NCBI RefSeq assembly: GCF_001905145.1
Contig: NZ_LWLB01000012.1
Coordinates: 535,628 to 599,627, forward strand
Source of the DNA: Nocardiopsis sp. TSRI0078
GTDB lineage: Bacteria; Actinomycetota; Actinomycetes; Streptosporangiales; Streptosporangiaceae
Direction of reading: 5' to 3'
Length of the DNA: 64,000 nucleotides
Shown piece by piece: positions 33,406 through 40,999 of this stretch; positions within the stretch are counted from its first letter, which is position 1; every line of letters starts with the position of its first letter. Below the pieces are notes generated by a model, which did no database searches, was not told the origin of the DNA, and worked only from the letters and a program-made list of their open reading frames with translations. A program made the translations under genes and the position numbers.

Positions 33406-34248
33406 ATGCCCCACACGGAACTCGGAGCCTTCCTGACCGCCCGCCGCGCCCGCCTCGGCCCGGACGACGTCGGCCTCGCCTCCAGCGGTACGCGCCGGGT
33501 GTCCGGGCTGCGCCGCGAGGAGGTCGCCGTCCTGGCCGGGGTGAGCGCCGACTACTACACGCGGTTGGAACAGGGCAGGGAACGCCACCCCTCCGCCTCG
33601 GTCCTCAACGCCGTCGCCCGGGCCCTCGGTCTGGAACCCGACGCCCGCGACCACCTGTTCCGCCTGGCCGGGATCTCACCCGAGCACCTTCCGGCTCCCG
33701 CCCGACCGCGTGTCGACGCGCACCTGCGCATGCTGCTCGACGCATGGCCGGACACTCCGGCGATGGTCATCGACCGGCGTCTGGACCTCCTGGCGACCAA
33801 CGCGCTGGCGGACGCGCTGTACGCCGATTTCGCGGAGGCCGACAACCTGGCGCGGATGGCCTTCCTGGACCCGGTGGGCGAGGTCTTCTTCGTCGACTGG
33901 CAGCGAACCGCCCGGGCGTGCGTGGCCGGCCTGCGCCTGGCGCTGGGGCATGATCCACACGACCGCCGGGTGCTGGAACTCGTGGAGGAGGCGGGCCGGG
34001 ACAGTTCCCGGTTCCGAGAGCTGTGGGAGGAGCACGAGGTGCGCGGCAAGTCCCACGAGGGCAAGGAGTTCCGGCACAGCGCGGTGGGTGGGCTGACCCT
34101 GTCCTCACACGTGTTCGACGTGCGGGGGCAGGACGGACTCCAGCTGGTCGTGTACCGGGCCGAGCCGGACAGCCCTGATTTCCGGGCGCTGCGGCTGCTG
34201 GGCTCCCTGGCCGCCGATCCAGCCCGGCCGCTGCACCGTACGCGCTGA
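33406..34248 (+). CDS. XRE family regulator with MmyB-like ligand domain
   Basis: A 280-residue regulator. The HTH (RRVSGLRREEVAVLAGVSAD followed by YYTRLEQGRE) is the MmyB/XRE type common in actinomycetes; residues 105-265 match the MmyB ligand-binding region (PAMVIDRRLDLLATNALADA, GKEFRHSAVGGLTLSSHVFD). Such regulators usually sit divergent to one or two redox or hydrolase genes and respond to a small hydrophobic ligand. Here the divergent operon encodes the Atu4866 protein and the amidohydrolase. The CRISPR array begins 20 bp after its stop. Confidence 0.88.
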   Translation: MPHTELGAFLTARRARLGPDDVGLASSGTRRVSGLRREEVAVLAGVSADYYTRLEQGRERHPSASVLNAVARALGLEPDARDHLFRLAGISPEHLPAPARPRVDAHLRMLLDAWPDTPAMVIDRRLDLLATNALADALYADFAEADNLARMAFLDPVGEVFFVDWQRTARACVAGLRLALGHDPHDRRVLELVEEAGRDSSRFRELWEEHEVRGKSHEGKEFRHSAVGGLTLSSHVFDVRGQDGLQLVVYRAEPDSPDFRALRLLGSLAADPARPLHRTR

Positions 34249-34268
34249 GCCGCTGAGTGCTGCTTCCA

Positions 34269-34480
34269 GGGACCATCCCCGCGTGTGCGGGGAGCACGGA
34301 CCTGGACGCCGGGTACCTGGATGGCTCCGGGGACCATCCCCACGTGCGCGGGGAACACCGCGGCCGCTGGTACCTGTACGCGGTCGACCAGGGACCATCC
34401 CCGCGTGCGCGGGGAGCACGGCACGTCGGTGAAGCGGGGGTCGGCGAGCCAGGGACCATCCTCGCGTGCGCGGGGAGCAC
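34269..34480 (-). CRISPR. orphan type I-E CRISPR array, 4 repeats and 3 spacers
   Basis: Repeats of 29 bp at 34269-34297, 34330-34358, 34391-34419 and 34452-34480, with the consensus starting GGGACCATCCCC and ending CGGGGAGCAC on the plus strand. The three spacers are all 32 bp. Single changes occur in repeats 1, 2 (two changes) and 4; only repeat 3 equals the consensus. The reverse complement (GTGCTCCCCGC...) is the usual actinobacterial type I-E form, and the AT-richer leader-like sequence lies to the right, so transcription should be leftward. No cas gene exists within the window. Confidence 0.93.
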
Positions 34481-34560
34481 AGTAACTGACCTGGGAACTT
34501 ACCAGCGACAAGCGATCGTTTTTCCAACTTCTCGAAAAACAGACAAACGGACAGCGCCCG
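34481..34560 (-). promoter_or_regulatory. probable CRISPR leader
   Basis: About 80 bp to the right of repeat 4 with markedly lower GC than the surroundings, including an AAAAACGATCGCTTGTCG stretch on the minus strand. Position next to the repeat and AT-richness are what a leader needs. It is assigned on those grounds alone. Confidence 0.55.
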
Positions 34561-34627
34561 CGGCCCTCGAGAAACCATGCCAGCAGAGTACCGGCAGGGG
34601 CATCAACCACACCCCCGCCGATACACG

Positions 34628-34975
34628 TCAGGCGTACATGGGCGCCGGGTCCAGGAGAAGCAGCAGCTCACCCGGATCACGGGCCTCTGTCAGACCGGCG
34701 GATGAAGCGACCCAATAGGACAGCGTGCTCTCGCCGAACCAGATGAGCAGATGCGGGTTGTGCCGCTGCAAGGCAGCAGCGCGGGCGTGCTCGCGGGCGA
34801 ACTCGGAGCGCTGGCCGCCCAGGCGGGGCAGGCGTGCCGCGCGGCGCCTGCGGCAGGAGGGGTGCTCGCAGGAGGGGCAGAACGGACCGATCAGCGGGCC
34901 GCGCCGGGGCAGCGGTGGGAGCGGGCGGTACAGCGGGTCACTGGAGGGCCGGGGCACGGGGATAGGATGCGTCAC
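34628..34975 (-). CDS. small Cys-containing actinomycete protein
   Basis: A 115-residue protein with a Pro-rich N-terminus, a short CPSCEHPSCRRRR cysteine cluster, and a C-terminal block HNPHLLIWFGESTLSYWVAS, GLTEARDPGELLLLL. I recognise that last block as one found in small proteins near XRE-DUF397 loci in actinomycetes, but no function is known. The start is a GTG at 34975. Gap to the next gene on the same strand is 110 bp. Confidence 0.7.
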   Translation of the reverse strand: MTHPIPVPRPSSDPLYRPLPPLPRRGPLIGPFCPSCEHPSCRRRRAARLPRLGGQRSEFAREHARAAALQRHNPHLLIWFGESTLSYWVASSAGLTEARDPGELLLLLDPAPMYA

Positions 34976-35084
34976 TGATCCTGCTTTCTGAACATGTGAG
35001 AGTGAGCGGAATTCGGGATTGCCGGGGCCCGGGAAGCGTTGCCGCGCTTTCCTGGGCCCTTCTACGTGCAGCGGTGTCGAACGT

Positions 35085-35657
35085 CTAGGGCCGACTGTTC
35101 CAGAGGCTGTCGGCCAGGTCGTAGGCCAGGAAGAACCACACCTGCCGGTAGTCGCAGATGCCGTTGTCGCCCCAGGAGGTGGCGAAGGCGTCGATCATGG
35201 CCAGCCCACGCCCGGACTCGGCAGCCAGGTCCAGCCCGCCCGGCGAGGGCCGCAGGTGTGAGCGCTGGTCGAGGGCGCCCGGCTTGCCGTCCCGTGCTCC
35301 CTGGTCGCGGCAGGTGAGGTGCAGGCCGGTGCGAGTGCGCTGGCAGGTGAGGGTGTAGACCCCGAAGGGCCGGCCCGAACGCGAGTGGTTCAGGGCGTTG
35401 TTGGCCAACTCGGACCCGAGCAGGGTGAACAGGTAGCGGTAGTCGTCGTCGCGTTCGGCGGCGCAGGTGTCCAGGAACGCCCTCACCAGCGGCATGTACT
35501 GGGCTGAGCCGACGAAGTCATAGCGACGGGTCCGGTAGTGGGCACGGTCGGCCCGACCGGAGAAGTAGTGGCGGCACCTGGGCGGAACCAACTCCGCGAG
35601 GGAGACGGTCACCTCGGGCAGCGGAGGCATCGGGGACTTGGGGGCGGTTGCGAGCAT
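35085..35657 (-). CDS. RsbW-like ATP-binding regulatory protein
   Basis: GHKL-fold ATPase of the HATPase_c_2 group (190 residues), as in anti-sigma factors. The N box is LLGSELANNALNHS, the G1 region CRDQGARDG is near residue 130, and SGRGLAMIDAFATSWG is the G2 box. Such proteins either sequester a sigma factor or phosphorylate an antagonist. The ATG at 35657 has GAAGGAG ten bases upstream; a longer frame from 35798 adds unrelated residues. It diverges from an XRE-DUF5753 gene followed by a DUF397 gene, which together make a WhiJ-like cassette. Confidence 0.82.
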   Translation of the reverse strand: MLATAPKSPMPPLPEVTVSLAELVPPRCRHYFSGRADRAHYRTRRYDFVGSAQYMPLVRAFLDTCAAERDDDYRYLFTLLGSELANNALNHSRSGRPFGVYTLTCQRTRTGLHLTCRDQGARDGKPGALDQRSHLRPSPGGLDLAAESGRGLAMIDAFATSWGDNGICDYRQVWFFLAYDLADSLWNSRP

Positions 35658-35822
35658 GACGAACAGACTCCTTCGCACAGGAGGGTTGAGCGGGTGGTTC
35701 GACGTGCCCGCAGGGATGAGACCTTCGCGTTTCCCGCGCAGCGAGAAGGGGCACGGCGCAGCCTGACCAGCAGCGACTCTGCGTGAGACGCTGATCACTG
35801 GCTACACCTTCATCATGATCTG

Positions 35823-35858
35823 CGATATACATCTTGTCAACGCCAAAGCTCGATATAC
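35823..35858. promoter_or_regulatory. AT-rich divergent promoter with repeated CGATATAC
   Basis: Two direct copies of CGATATAC (35823-35830 and 35851-35858), 28 bp apart centre to centre, lie in a locally AT-rich stretch 27 bp before the XRE-DUF5753 start. They are candidate binding sites for that regulator; a TTGTCA between them could be a -35 element. Confidence 0.4.
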
Positions 35859-35884
35859 GAGAATATCCTGAGTAGGCTGCCCCC

Positions 35885-36736
35885 ATGAACCATCCGATCA
35901 GCCCCACCGTGCGCCGCCGCAGGCTTGCCCGTGAGCTTCGCCGGTTGCGAGAGGACCGCGGATTCAAGCTCTCTGTGGCTGCCAAGGAAGCCTCTGTCCC
36001 ACAATCCACACTCAGCAACATCGAGTCCGCCGAAGCCCGTCGTATCAAGCCGCGAGACATCGACGCACTCGCTGATCTCTATGAGGCCTCGGCCGACGTG
36101 CGAGCGGCCCTTCACGAGCTGGCTCAGGAGTCGAAGGAGAAGGGCTGGTGGTCGAAGTACAGGGACGTATTCGGCGGCAATGCCCTACCGGACTTCGAGG
36201 TCGAAGCTTCGATGATGCGCATGTACCAATGCCAGGTCATCCCCGGGCTGCTTCAGACACCGGCCTACGCCGAAGCAGTCTTCCGTGGAGGAGGGACTCT
36301 CTCCGATGAGGAGGTACAGCGCAACGTCGATGCACGCATAAAGCGGCAGCATGTACTGACCCGACACAGCCCTCTGCATCTCTGGGCAGTGATCGACGAG
36401 GCCGCCCTTCACCGATTGCCAGGCAGTGCAGAGGTCATGCGTGATCAGCTTCAACACCTGCTCAACATGGCGATGCATCACAATGTGGACATTCAGGTGC
36501 TGCCTTTCGATGTTGGCATGCACGCTGCCCTGTCAGGCTCCTTCGTCATGTTGGACTTCCCCAACGAGCTTGATCCGAGCATCGTCTACACCGAAACGTC
36601 GACAGATATCCTCTTTGTCCAGGAGAGTGCGTCTGTACAACGCTATGTAGCTGACTTCGCACACCTGAACGCGGCCGCGCTTCGGCCAGCGGAAAGCATC
36701 CGGTTCCTACAGCAGAACATGGAGTCCCACGAATAG
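35885..36736 (+). CDS. XRE family regulator with DUF5753
   Basis: A 283-residue WhiJ-like regulator. The N-terminal HTH is RELRRLREDRGFKLSVAAKE, then SVPQSTLSNIESAEARRIKP. From about residue 95 the DUF5753 domain runs with its signatures YQCQVIPGLLQTPAYAEAVF, RQHVLTRHSPLHLWAVIDEA, and VQVLPF-type DIQVLPFDVGMHAALSGSF. Such proteins control development and antibiotic production in Streptomyces, usually with a DUF397 partner. The DUF397 gene starts one base after this stop. Codon use is less GC-biased than in neighbouring genes, which hints at acquisition. Confidence 0.9.
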   Translation: MNHPISPTVRRRRLARELRRLREDRGFKLSVAAKEASVPQSTLSNIESAEARRIKPRDIDALADLYEASADVRAALHELAQESKEKGWWSKYRDVFGGNALPDFEVEASMMRMYQCQVIPGLLQTPAYAEAVFRGGGTLSDEEVQRNVDARIKRQHVLTRHSPLHLWAVIDEAALHRLPGSAEVMRDQLQHLLNMAMHHNVDIQVLPFDVGMHAALSGSFVMLDFPNELDPSIVYTETSTDILFVQESASVQRYVADFAHLNAAALRPAESIRFLQQNMESHE

Positions 36737-36737
36737 C

Positions 36738-36986
36738 ATGTCCACACATGAAGGACTGAACTTCTTCAAGTCCAGCTACAGCGGTAACCGTGCCGAGTGT
36801 GTCGAGGTCGCTCACATCCCCACCGGCTTCTGGAAGAGCAGCCACAGCGGCGTCAACGGTGACTGCGTAGAGGTCGCCGAGCTGCCCTGCGGCGCGGCCG
36901 TCCGGGACTCCAAGAACCCGGCCAGAGGCCATCTCCCCTTCCCCTCCGCCGAGTGGGACGCCTTCCTCACCATCGCGCGCCGCTGA
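36738..36986 (+). CDS. DUF397 protein with duplicated motif
   Basis: An 82-residue protein made of two DUF397-type units: FKSSYSGNRAECVEVAHIPT and WKSSHSGVNGDCVEVAELPC, followed by the family end AVRDSKNP...LPFPSAEWDAFL. The first unit is a half repeat lacking the C-terminal strand. DUF397 proteins partner with XRE-DUF5753 regulators encoded just upstream, as here (one-base gap). In characterised relatives the pair works with an RsbW-like ATPase; one is encoded divergently. Confidence 0.88.
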   Translation: MSTHEGLNFFKSSYSGNRAECVEVAHIPTGFWKSSHSGVNGDCVEVAELPCGAAVRDSKNPARGHLPFPSAEWDAFLTIARR

Positions 36987-37048
36987 CCCCGCGCCCGCCA
37001 CCCCACCCGCCGCCCTGGAACCCTCCGGTCCCCCTCGCAGTGACGACG

Positions 37049-37134
37049 CCGGCAGCAACACCACCACGAACAACATCGGGGCCCTGGTGAGGACCACTTC
37101 CGTCACCAGGGCCCCGCTGTATGTCTGGAAACCC
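37049..37134. repeat. 86-bp direct repeat, left copy, with terminator hairpin
   Basis: Shares about 80% of its bases with 37954-38040: CCGGCAG...ACCACGAACAACA, then GGGGCCCTG-TGA-GACCACTTCC, GTCACCA-GGCCCCGCTGT and TGGAAA. Inside it GGGGCCCTGGTGA (37078-37090) pairs perfectly with TCACCAGGGCCCC (37103-37115), which would terminate the XRE-DUF397 operon. The remainder of 36987-37340 holds no gene I can support. Confidence 0.7.
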
Positions 37135-37340
37135 ACCTGTCCCGACTTCTCACAGGCGCTGATAGCTGAAGCACCCTGCGACCTGGACCCTCCCGGGCCC
37201 GACTCGGGACATCTGACCACAGGAGCAAGGTAAAGTTCCAGTCGGAAAGTTGAACTATCCGACCGTTGGAGGCACTCTGAAACTGTGCCACCGGGGACGG
37301 GAAACCCTGGAACACCCCCAGCCGAGGAAGGCCACCAGCC

Positions 37341-37646
37341 ATGAGTGAGACGAGGGCGAGACGTCGACGCGCGGTGATGCGTCGTAAGAACCAGGTCACC
37401 TTGCCTCGCGAGGTCGCGGAAGCTCTTCACATCCATGAAGGCGACGAGGTCGAGTTCGACATCGGGGAGAGCGGTCAGGTCACGCTCAGGGGCATGACTT
37501 CTGTACCTGCCGACCAGGCGTGGTTCTGGGACCGCGGCTGGCAGCAGGGCGAACGCGAGGCCAGTGAGCAGATCGCCGCAGGCCAGACCGAGGAGTTCGA
37601 GGACGCGGAATCCATGTTCGACGCTCTGGAAGACGAGGAGCGCTGA
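37341..37646 (+). CDS. AbrB/MazE/SpoVT-type antitoxin
   Basis: A 101-residue protein with a SpoVT/AbrB swapped-hairpin DNA-binding domain at residues 14-50 (RRKNQVTLPREVAEALHIHE followed by GDEVEFDIGESGQVTLRG). The acidic C-terminal half (ASEQIAAGQTEEFEDAESMF) is the usual toxin-neutralising tail. It overlaps the next gene by four bases. The pair is a candidate type II toxin-antitoxin system autoregulated by this protein. The start is the ATG at 37341. Confidence 0.85.
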   Translation: MSETRARRRRAVMRRKNQVTLPREVAEALHIHEGDEVEFDIGESGQVTLRGMTSVPADQAWFWDRGWQQGEREASEQIAAGQTEEFEDAESMFDALEDEER

Positions 37647-37951
37647 GAGCACTGGCCACGTTCGCCACCACCCCCCGTTTCAGGGCCGACTTCAAGAAGC
37701 TGCCCCGGCAGCAGGCAGAGCGCTTCCGCGCGGTGGTCACCACCGAGTTCGCACCCGATGTGGAGAAAGGACGGTTCCGCCCCGGGCTACGGGTCAAGGG
37801 CGTGCAAGGCGCACCAGGGGTCTACGAGATGACCTGGGCACCCGACGGGCGTGCCACCTGGGAGTACGGCGATGAGCGCTTTCCAGGCAAGCCGCACGTG
37901 ATCTGGCGTCGGGTGGGTACCCACTCCGTCTTCAATCCCGGACCACCCTGA
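37643..37951 (+). CDS. RelE/ParE-like toxin with probable CTG start
   Basis: The frame reads ATFATTPRFRADFKKLPRQQ, then AERFRAVVTTEFAPDVEKGR, LRVKGVQGAPGVYEMTW, and KPHVIWRRVGTHSVF. The strand order and the closing HxIWRRIGTH-F motif are those of RelE-family mRNA interferases. No ATG, GTG or TTG precedes this conserved N-terminus in frame; the only candidates are CTG at 37643, overlapping the antitoxin stop as CTGA, and CTG at 37652. The GTG at 37733 would remove the first third of the fold. A GAGGAG lies a few bases upstream. About 102 residues. Confidence 0.72.
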   Translation: MRALATFATTPRFRADFKKLPRQQAERFRAVVTTEFAPDVEKGRFRPGLRVKGVQGAPGVYEMTWAPDGRATWEYGDERFPGKPHVIWRRVGTHSVFNPGPP

Positions 37952-37953
37952 TC

Positions 37954-38040
37954 CCGGCAGTTGCGACACCACGAACAACAGCGGGGCCCTGCTGACGACC
38001 ACTTCCGTCACCAAGGCCCCGCTGTTCACTGGAAAACCCC
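37954..38040. repeat. 86-bp direct repeat, right copy, with hairpin
   Basis: Second copy of the repeat at 37049-37134, three bases after the toxin stop. Its hairpin is less perfect: GCGGGGCC pairs with GGCCCCGC and TGAC with GTCA, but the stretch between has mismatches. The loop GACCACTTCC is unchanged. It probably terminates the toxin-antitoxin operon and faces the converging kinase gene. Confidence 0.65.
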
Positions 38041-38084
38041 GGGCCAGGACTATCCCGCTACCGCCCTGGCTCCTGCTCCCGGGC

Positions 38085-39446
38085 TCAGACCGTGTCGCGC
38101 AACGGCATCGGCACCACGTGCTCGGACACCTCCGAGTGCACCTGGTGCAACCGCGTCTGCACCGCCCTGCGCAGCTTGGCCAGGCACTCCACCAGGGTGA
38201 TCTCGTCCCCCACCAGGCCGCCCTTGGCCACGACCGGCGTCCCGTCCAGCGGGCCCCCGCTGAGGTGCCCGTGCACCGCCAGCGGCACGATCTCCCCGCC
38301 CACGTCGAAGGCGTGCACGTCCAGCTCGTCCAGCAGGCTCGCCACCAGGTCCCCGCCGCACAGGTACAGGCCGCTGGGCAGCGCGTGGGCACCCGTGGTG
38401 TCGGCCACCCCCTCGACCACCTCCGCGACCAGCCGCGCGATCCGGACCGGCAGCTCCACCCTCGCCTGGGCGGGCAGCTCGCGCACCTGGTCGGAGGTGT
38501 TCACCACCCGCAGCACGCACAGCTCCGGAAAACCCGACGAGGTCAGCTGCTCGGCCAACTCGTCGGCGACCTCGTCCGCGTGGTCGCCGCCGGGGTCGGA
38601 GAGCGCCACCGCGTCCACGTCCACGAACCGCACCGCGCCGGTGCGCGCCACGGTGGCCAGCTGCCGCCGGGTCAGCTCGGTGGTACTGCCCACCACCCCC
38701 AGCAGCGGCCCGCGCGAGCCCGCCTGGCCGCGCAGGCGCAGCGCGTAGGCCAGCAGCGCCCCCGTGGGCCCGGGGTCGGCCGCCACCCACACGGTCCCGT
38801 CGGTGCGGTGCGCGGCCGCCGCGGCCTCGGCGATGTCGGTCAGGTGCTGCTCGGTACTCGCGTCGCACACCACGACGGGCTCGTCGCCGGCGAGCAGCTC
38901 GGCGGTGAGCATCGTCTGGGTCACCTGGCGGACGGGCACGTGCCGCACCGGCAGGTCGGTCTGGGCGGCGAGGATGTCGGCGACGACGCTGGTGGTCATC
39001 GGGCACAGAGGGTCCATCGCGAGCTCCGTGCGCTCCAGCGGCATCCCGTTGAGCAGCTGCACCCCGTCCTCGGTGATGCGCCCCGACCCCGGGAAGGCCG
39101 GGACGAACAGCACCCGCACCCGCGTCCCGGCGGGGACCCGCTCGCGCACGGCGTCGTAGGCGGCCTCCAGCTCGGCGCCGATGTTGCCGCGCAGCGTGGA
39201 GTCGGTGCGCTTGACCACCAGCCCCACCGGCCAGACGGCCTCGACCACGTCCGTGACCAGGTCGGCGGCCTGCTCGACGGGAACGTGGCGGCTGTCCAGG
39301 TTGGCCACGACCACGTCGTAGTCCCCGGAGACCCGGCTCACGTGCTCGGGGGTCACCGTGGCCACGCGCATCCCGGTGCGGGCGAACCTGGCACCGGTGG
39401 CGTTGGCGCCGGTGAGGTCGTCTGCGACCACGAGGACCTGGGCCAC
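38085..39446 (-). CDS. four-carbon acid sugar kinase family protein
   Basis: ATP-dependent kinase of 453 residues, formerly DUF1537 (DtnK/OtnK/PdxT-like), which phosphorylates four-carbon acid sugars such as threonate or erythronate. Family marks: VVADDLTGANATGARFA at the N-terminus, KRTDSTLRGN (about 80-90), VVGSTTELTRRQL, and the C-terminal GGDLVASLLDEL and GHLSGGPLDGTPVVAKGG with GDEITL (nucleotide-binding side). GTG at 39446 has GAAGGAGA six bases upstream; a longer frame to 39527 adds an unrelated stretch. No partner dehydrogenase of the known threonate pathway is adjacent, so the substrate is open. Confidence 0.85.
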   Translation of the reverse strand: MAQVLVVADDLTGANATGARFARTGMRVATVTPEHVSRVSGDYDVVVANLDSRHVPVEQAADLVTDVVEAVWPVGLVVKRTDSTLRGNIGAELEAAYDAVRERVPAGTRVRVLFVPAFPGSGRITEDGVQLLNGMPLERTELAMDPLCPMTTSVVADILAAQTDLPVRHVPVRQVTQTMLTAELLAGDEPVVVCDASTEQHLTDIAEAAAAAHRTDGTVWVAADPGPTGALLAYALRLRGQAGSRGPLLGVVGSTTELTRRQLATVARTGAVRFVDVDAVALSDPGGDHADEVADELAEQLTSSGFPELCVLRVVNTSDQVRELPAQARVELPVRIARLVAEVVEGVADTTGAHALPSGLYLCGGDLVASLLDELDVHAFDVGGEIVPLAVHGHLSGGPLDGTPVVAKGGLVGDEITLVECLAKLRRAVQTRLHQVHSEVSEHVVPMPLRDTV

Positions 39447-39584
39447 GGCACGTCTCCTTCGGCGTTCGTCGGCGTCGGGGTCCGGCGGTATCGGCACGGA
39501 GCCCGGGGGGAGGACCTCCCCCAACATAGGCCCACGTGGGAGCGCCGGGGGTGTCCGGGCCGCCGGGGCCCGGACCGGCGGGGG

Positions 39585-40667
39585 TCAGAGACCGACCACC
39601 GTGCCCGTGCGCGCGCTGCGGCGTGCGGCCTCGATAACCTCCAGCCCGTGGATCACCTCGTGCAGGTCCACCGGCAGCGGCTCCCCCTCGCCGACCGCGT
39701 CGCGCACCCCCGCGTAGAACTCGGTGTACGCGCCGCGCTCGCTGGGCACCCGGCGGATGTCGCCGTCCACCCCGAGCACTCCCCAGTCCTCCTCGGCGAC
39801 CACGCCCCAGTCGGGGGCGTCGGGCCGCTCCCCCGCCGTCAGCCTGGCCTCCTGGCCGTCCATCCCGTGGACGGTGAAGGCCCCCTCGTTGCCCAGCACC
39901 CGAAAGCGCGGCCCGCCCTGGGCGGTGAGCGCGCTCATCCACAGGTGGGAGCGGGTGCCCCGGGCGTGGTTGAGCGCCAGGAAGACGTCGTCGTCGGAGT
40001 TGACCCCCTCGCGCAGGGTGTCGATCTCGGCGTAGACGGAGACGACCGGGCCGAACAGGTTGACCGCCTGGTCGATCAGGTGCGGCCCCAGGTCGTAGAG
40101 GATCCCGGCCCCGGCCTCGACCCCGCCGCTCTCGCGCCAGGTCCCCTTGGCCTGCGGGCGCCAGCGCTCGAAGCGCGACTCGAACCGGTGCACCCGCCCC
40201 AGGGTCCCCTCCTCGATCAGCTTCCACAGGGTGAGGAAGTCGGCGTCCCAGCGCCGGTTCTGGTACACGGTGAGCACCCGGTCCAGCTTGCCCGCCATGT
40301 CGGTGAGCTCCCGCGCCTGCACGGCGGTCAGCGCGAACGGCTTGTCCACCACCACCGCCATGCCCGTCTCCATGGCGGCCTGGGCCAGCGGCGCGTGGGT
40401 GTCGTTGGGCGTGGTGACGACCGCGATCTCGTAGCGGTCGGCGTCCGCCCACAGCTCGGCGACGTTGGGGTACACGGTGACGCCGGGGTAGCGCTCCTCG
40501 GCGGCCCGGCGGCGGTCGGGGTTGCCCGTGACGACCGCGGACAGGCGCAGTCCCGGCACCGCGTCGATCAGCGGCGCGTGGAAGACCTCGCCTCCCTTGC
40601 CGTAGCCGATGAGTGCCACGTGCAGCTCGGGTCCGCCGTTCTCGGTTGTGCTCGGTGCGTCAGCCAT
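39585..40667 (-). CDS. Gfo/Idh/MocA family oxidoreductase
   Basis: NAD(P)-dependent sugar or polyol oxidoreductase of 360 residues. The dinucleotide turn is ALIGYGKGGEVFHAPL, the EKP-type motif reads VVVDKPFAL (about 105), and the domain-linking DLGPHLIDQAVNLFG holds the catalytic region. VYQNRRWDADFLTL is typical of the YdgJ/YhhX subgroup. It is 138 bp upstream of the acid-sugar kinase gene on the same strand and divergent from the sugar importer, so a linked catabolic role is plausible. Exact substrate unknown. Confidence 0.88.
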   Translation of the reverse strand: MADAPSTTENGGPELHVALIGYGKGGEVFHAPLIDAVPGLRLSAVVTGNPDRRRAAEERYPGVTVYPNVAELWADADRYEIAVVTTPNDTHAPLAQAAMETGMAVVVDKPFALTAVQARELTDMAGKLDRVLTVYQNRRWDADFLTLWKLIEEGTLGRVHRFESRFERWRPQAKGTWRESGGVEAGAGILYDLGPHLIDQAVNLFGPVVSVYAEIDTLREGVNSDDDVFLALNHARGTRSHLWMSALTAQGGPRFRVLGNEGAFTVHGMDGQEARLTAGERPDAPDWGVVAEEDWGVLGVDGDIRRVPSERGAYTEFYAGVRDAVGEGEPLPVDLHEVIHGLEVIEAARRSARTGTVVGL

Positions 40668-40865
40668 GTCACCAATCTAGGACGTGTTCGCCGTGCGACC
40701 GCACCGCCACGTGGCCGTGGCCCGTCCGCACGGCTCCCCGGCCTTCGACCGGGGCGGAGGGCGGACGCGGAGCGGAGGCGGTGCCCGCGGCTCCCACGCC
40801 GGGGCATCCCCACCCAGAGTGAGGGTTCAGGAACGCTGAACAGGGTGTTTCGCCATCGTTACGAA

Positions 40866-40881
40866 AGCTATTGCAATATCT
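40866..40881. promoter_or_regulatory. 16-bp palindrome before the sugar importer
   Basis: AGCTATTGCAATATCT is a near-perfect palindrome (14 of 16 symmetrical, central GC), the form used by LacI-family regulators. It lies in an AT-rich part of the 332-bp divergent spacer (40668-40999), 119 bp before the binding-protein start. No LacI gene is in the window. The rest of the spacer shows nothing else I can name. Confidence 0.45.
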
Positions 40882-40999
40882 GTAGACATTTTCATCTGGA
40901 GCGGATTCCATCATGTTCCGGCATGCCCTGGGTCACACCGACCCGACCGGCGGCACCGTCCGGTGCCCGTCGACCATCCGGACACGAGGGAGAAGCCCC

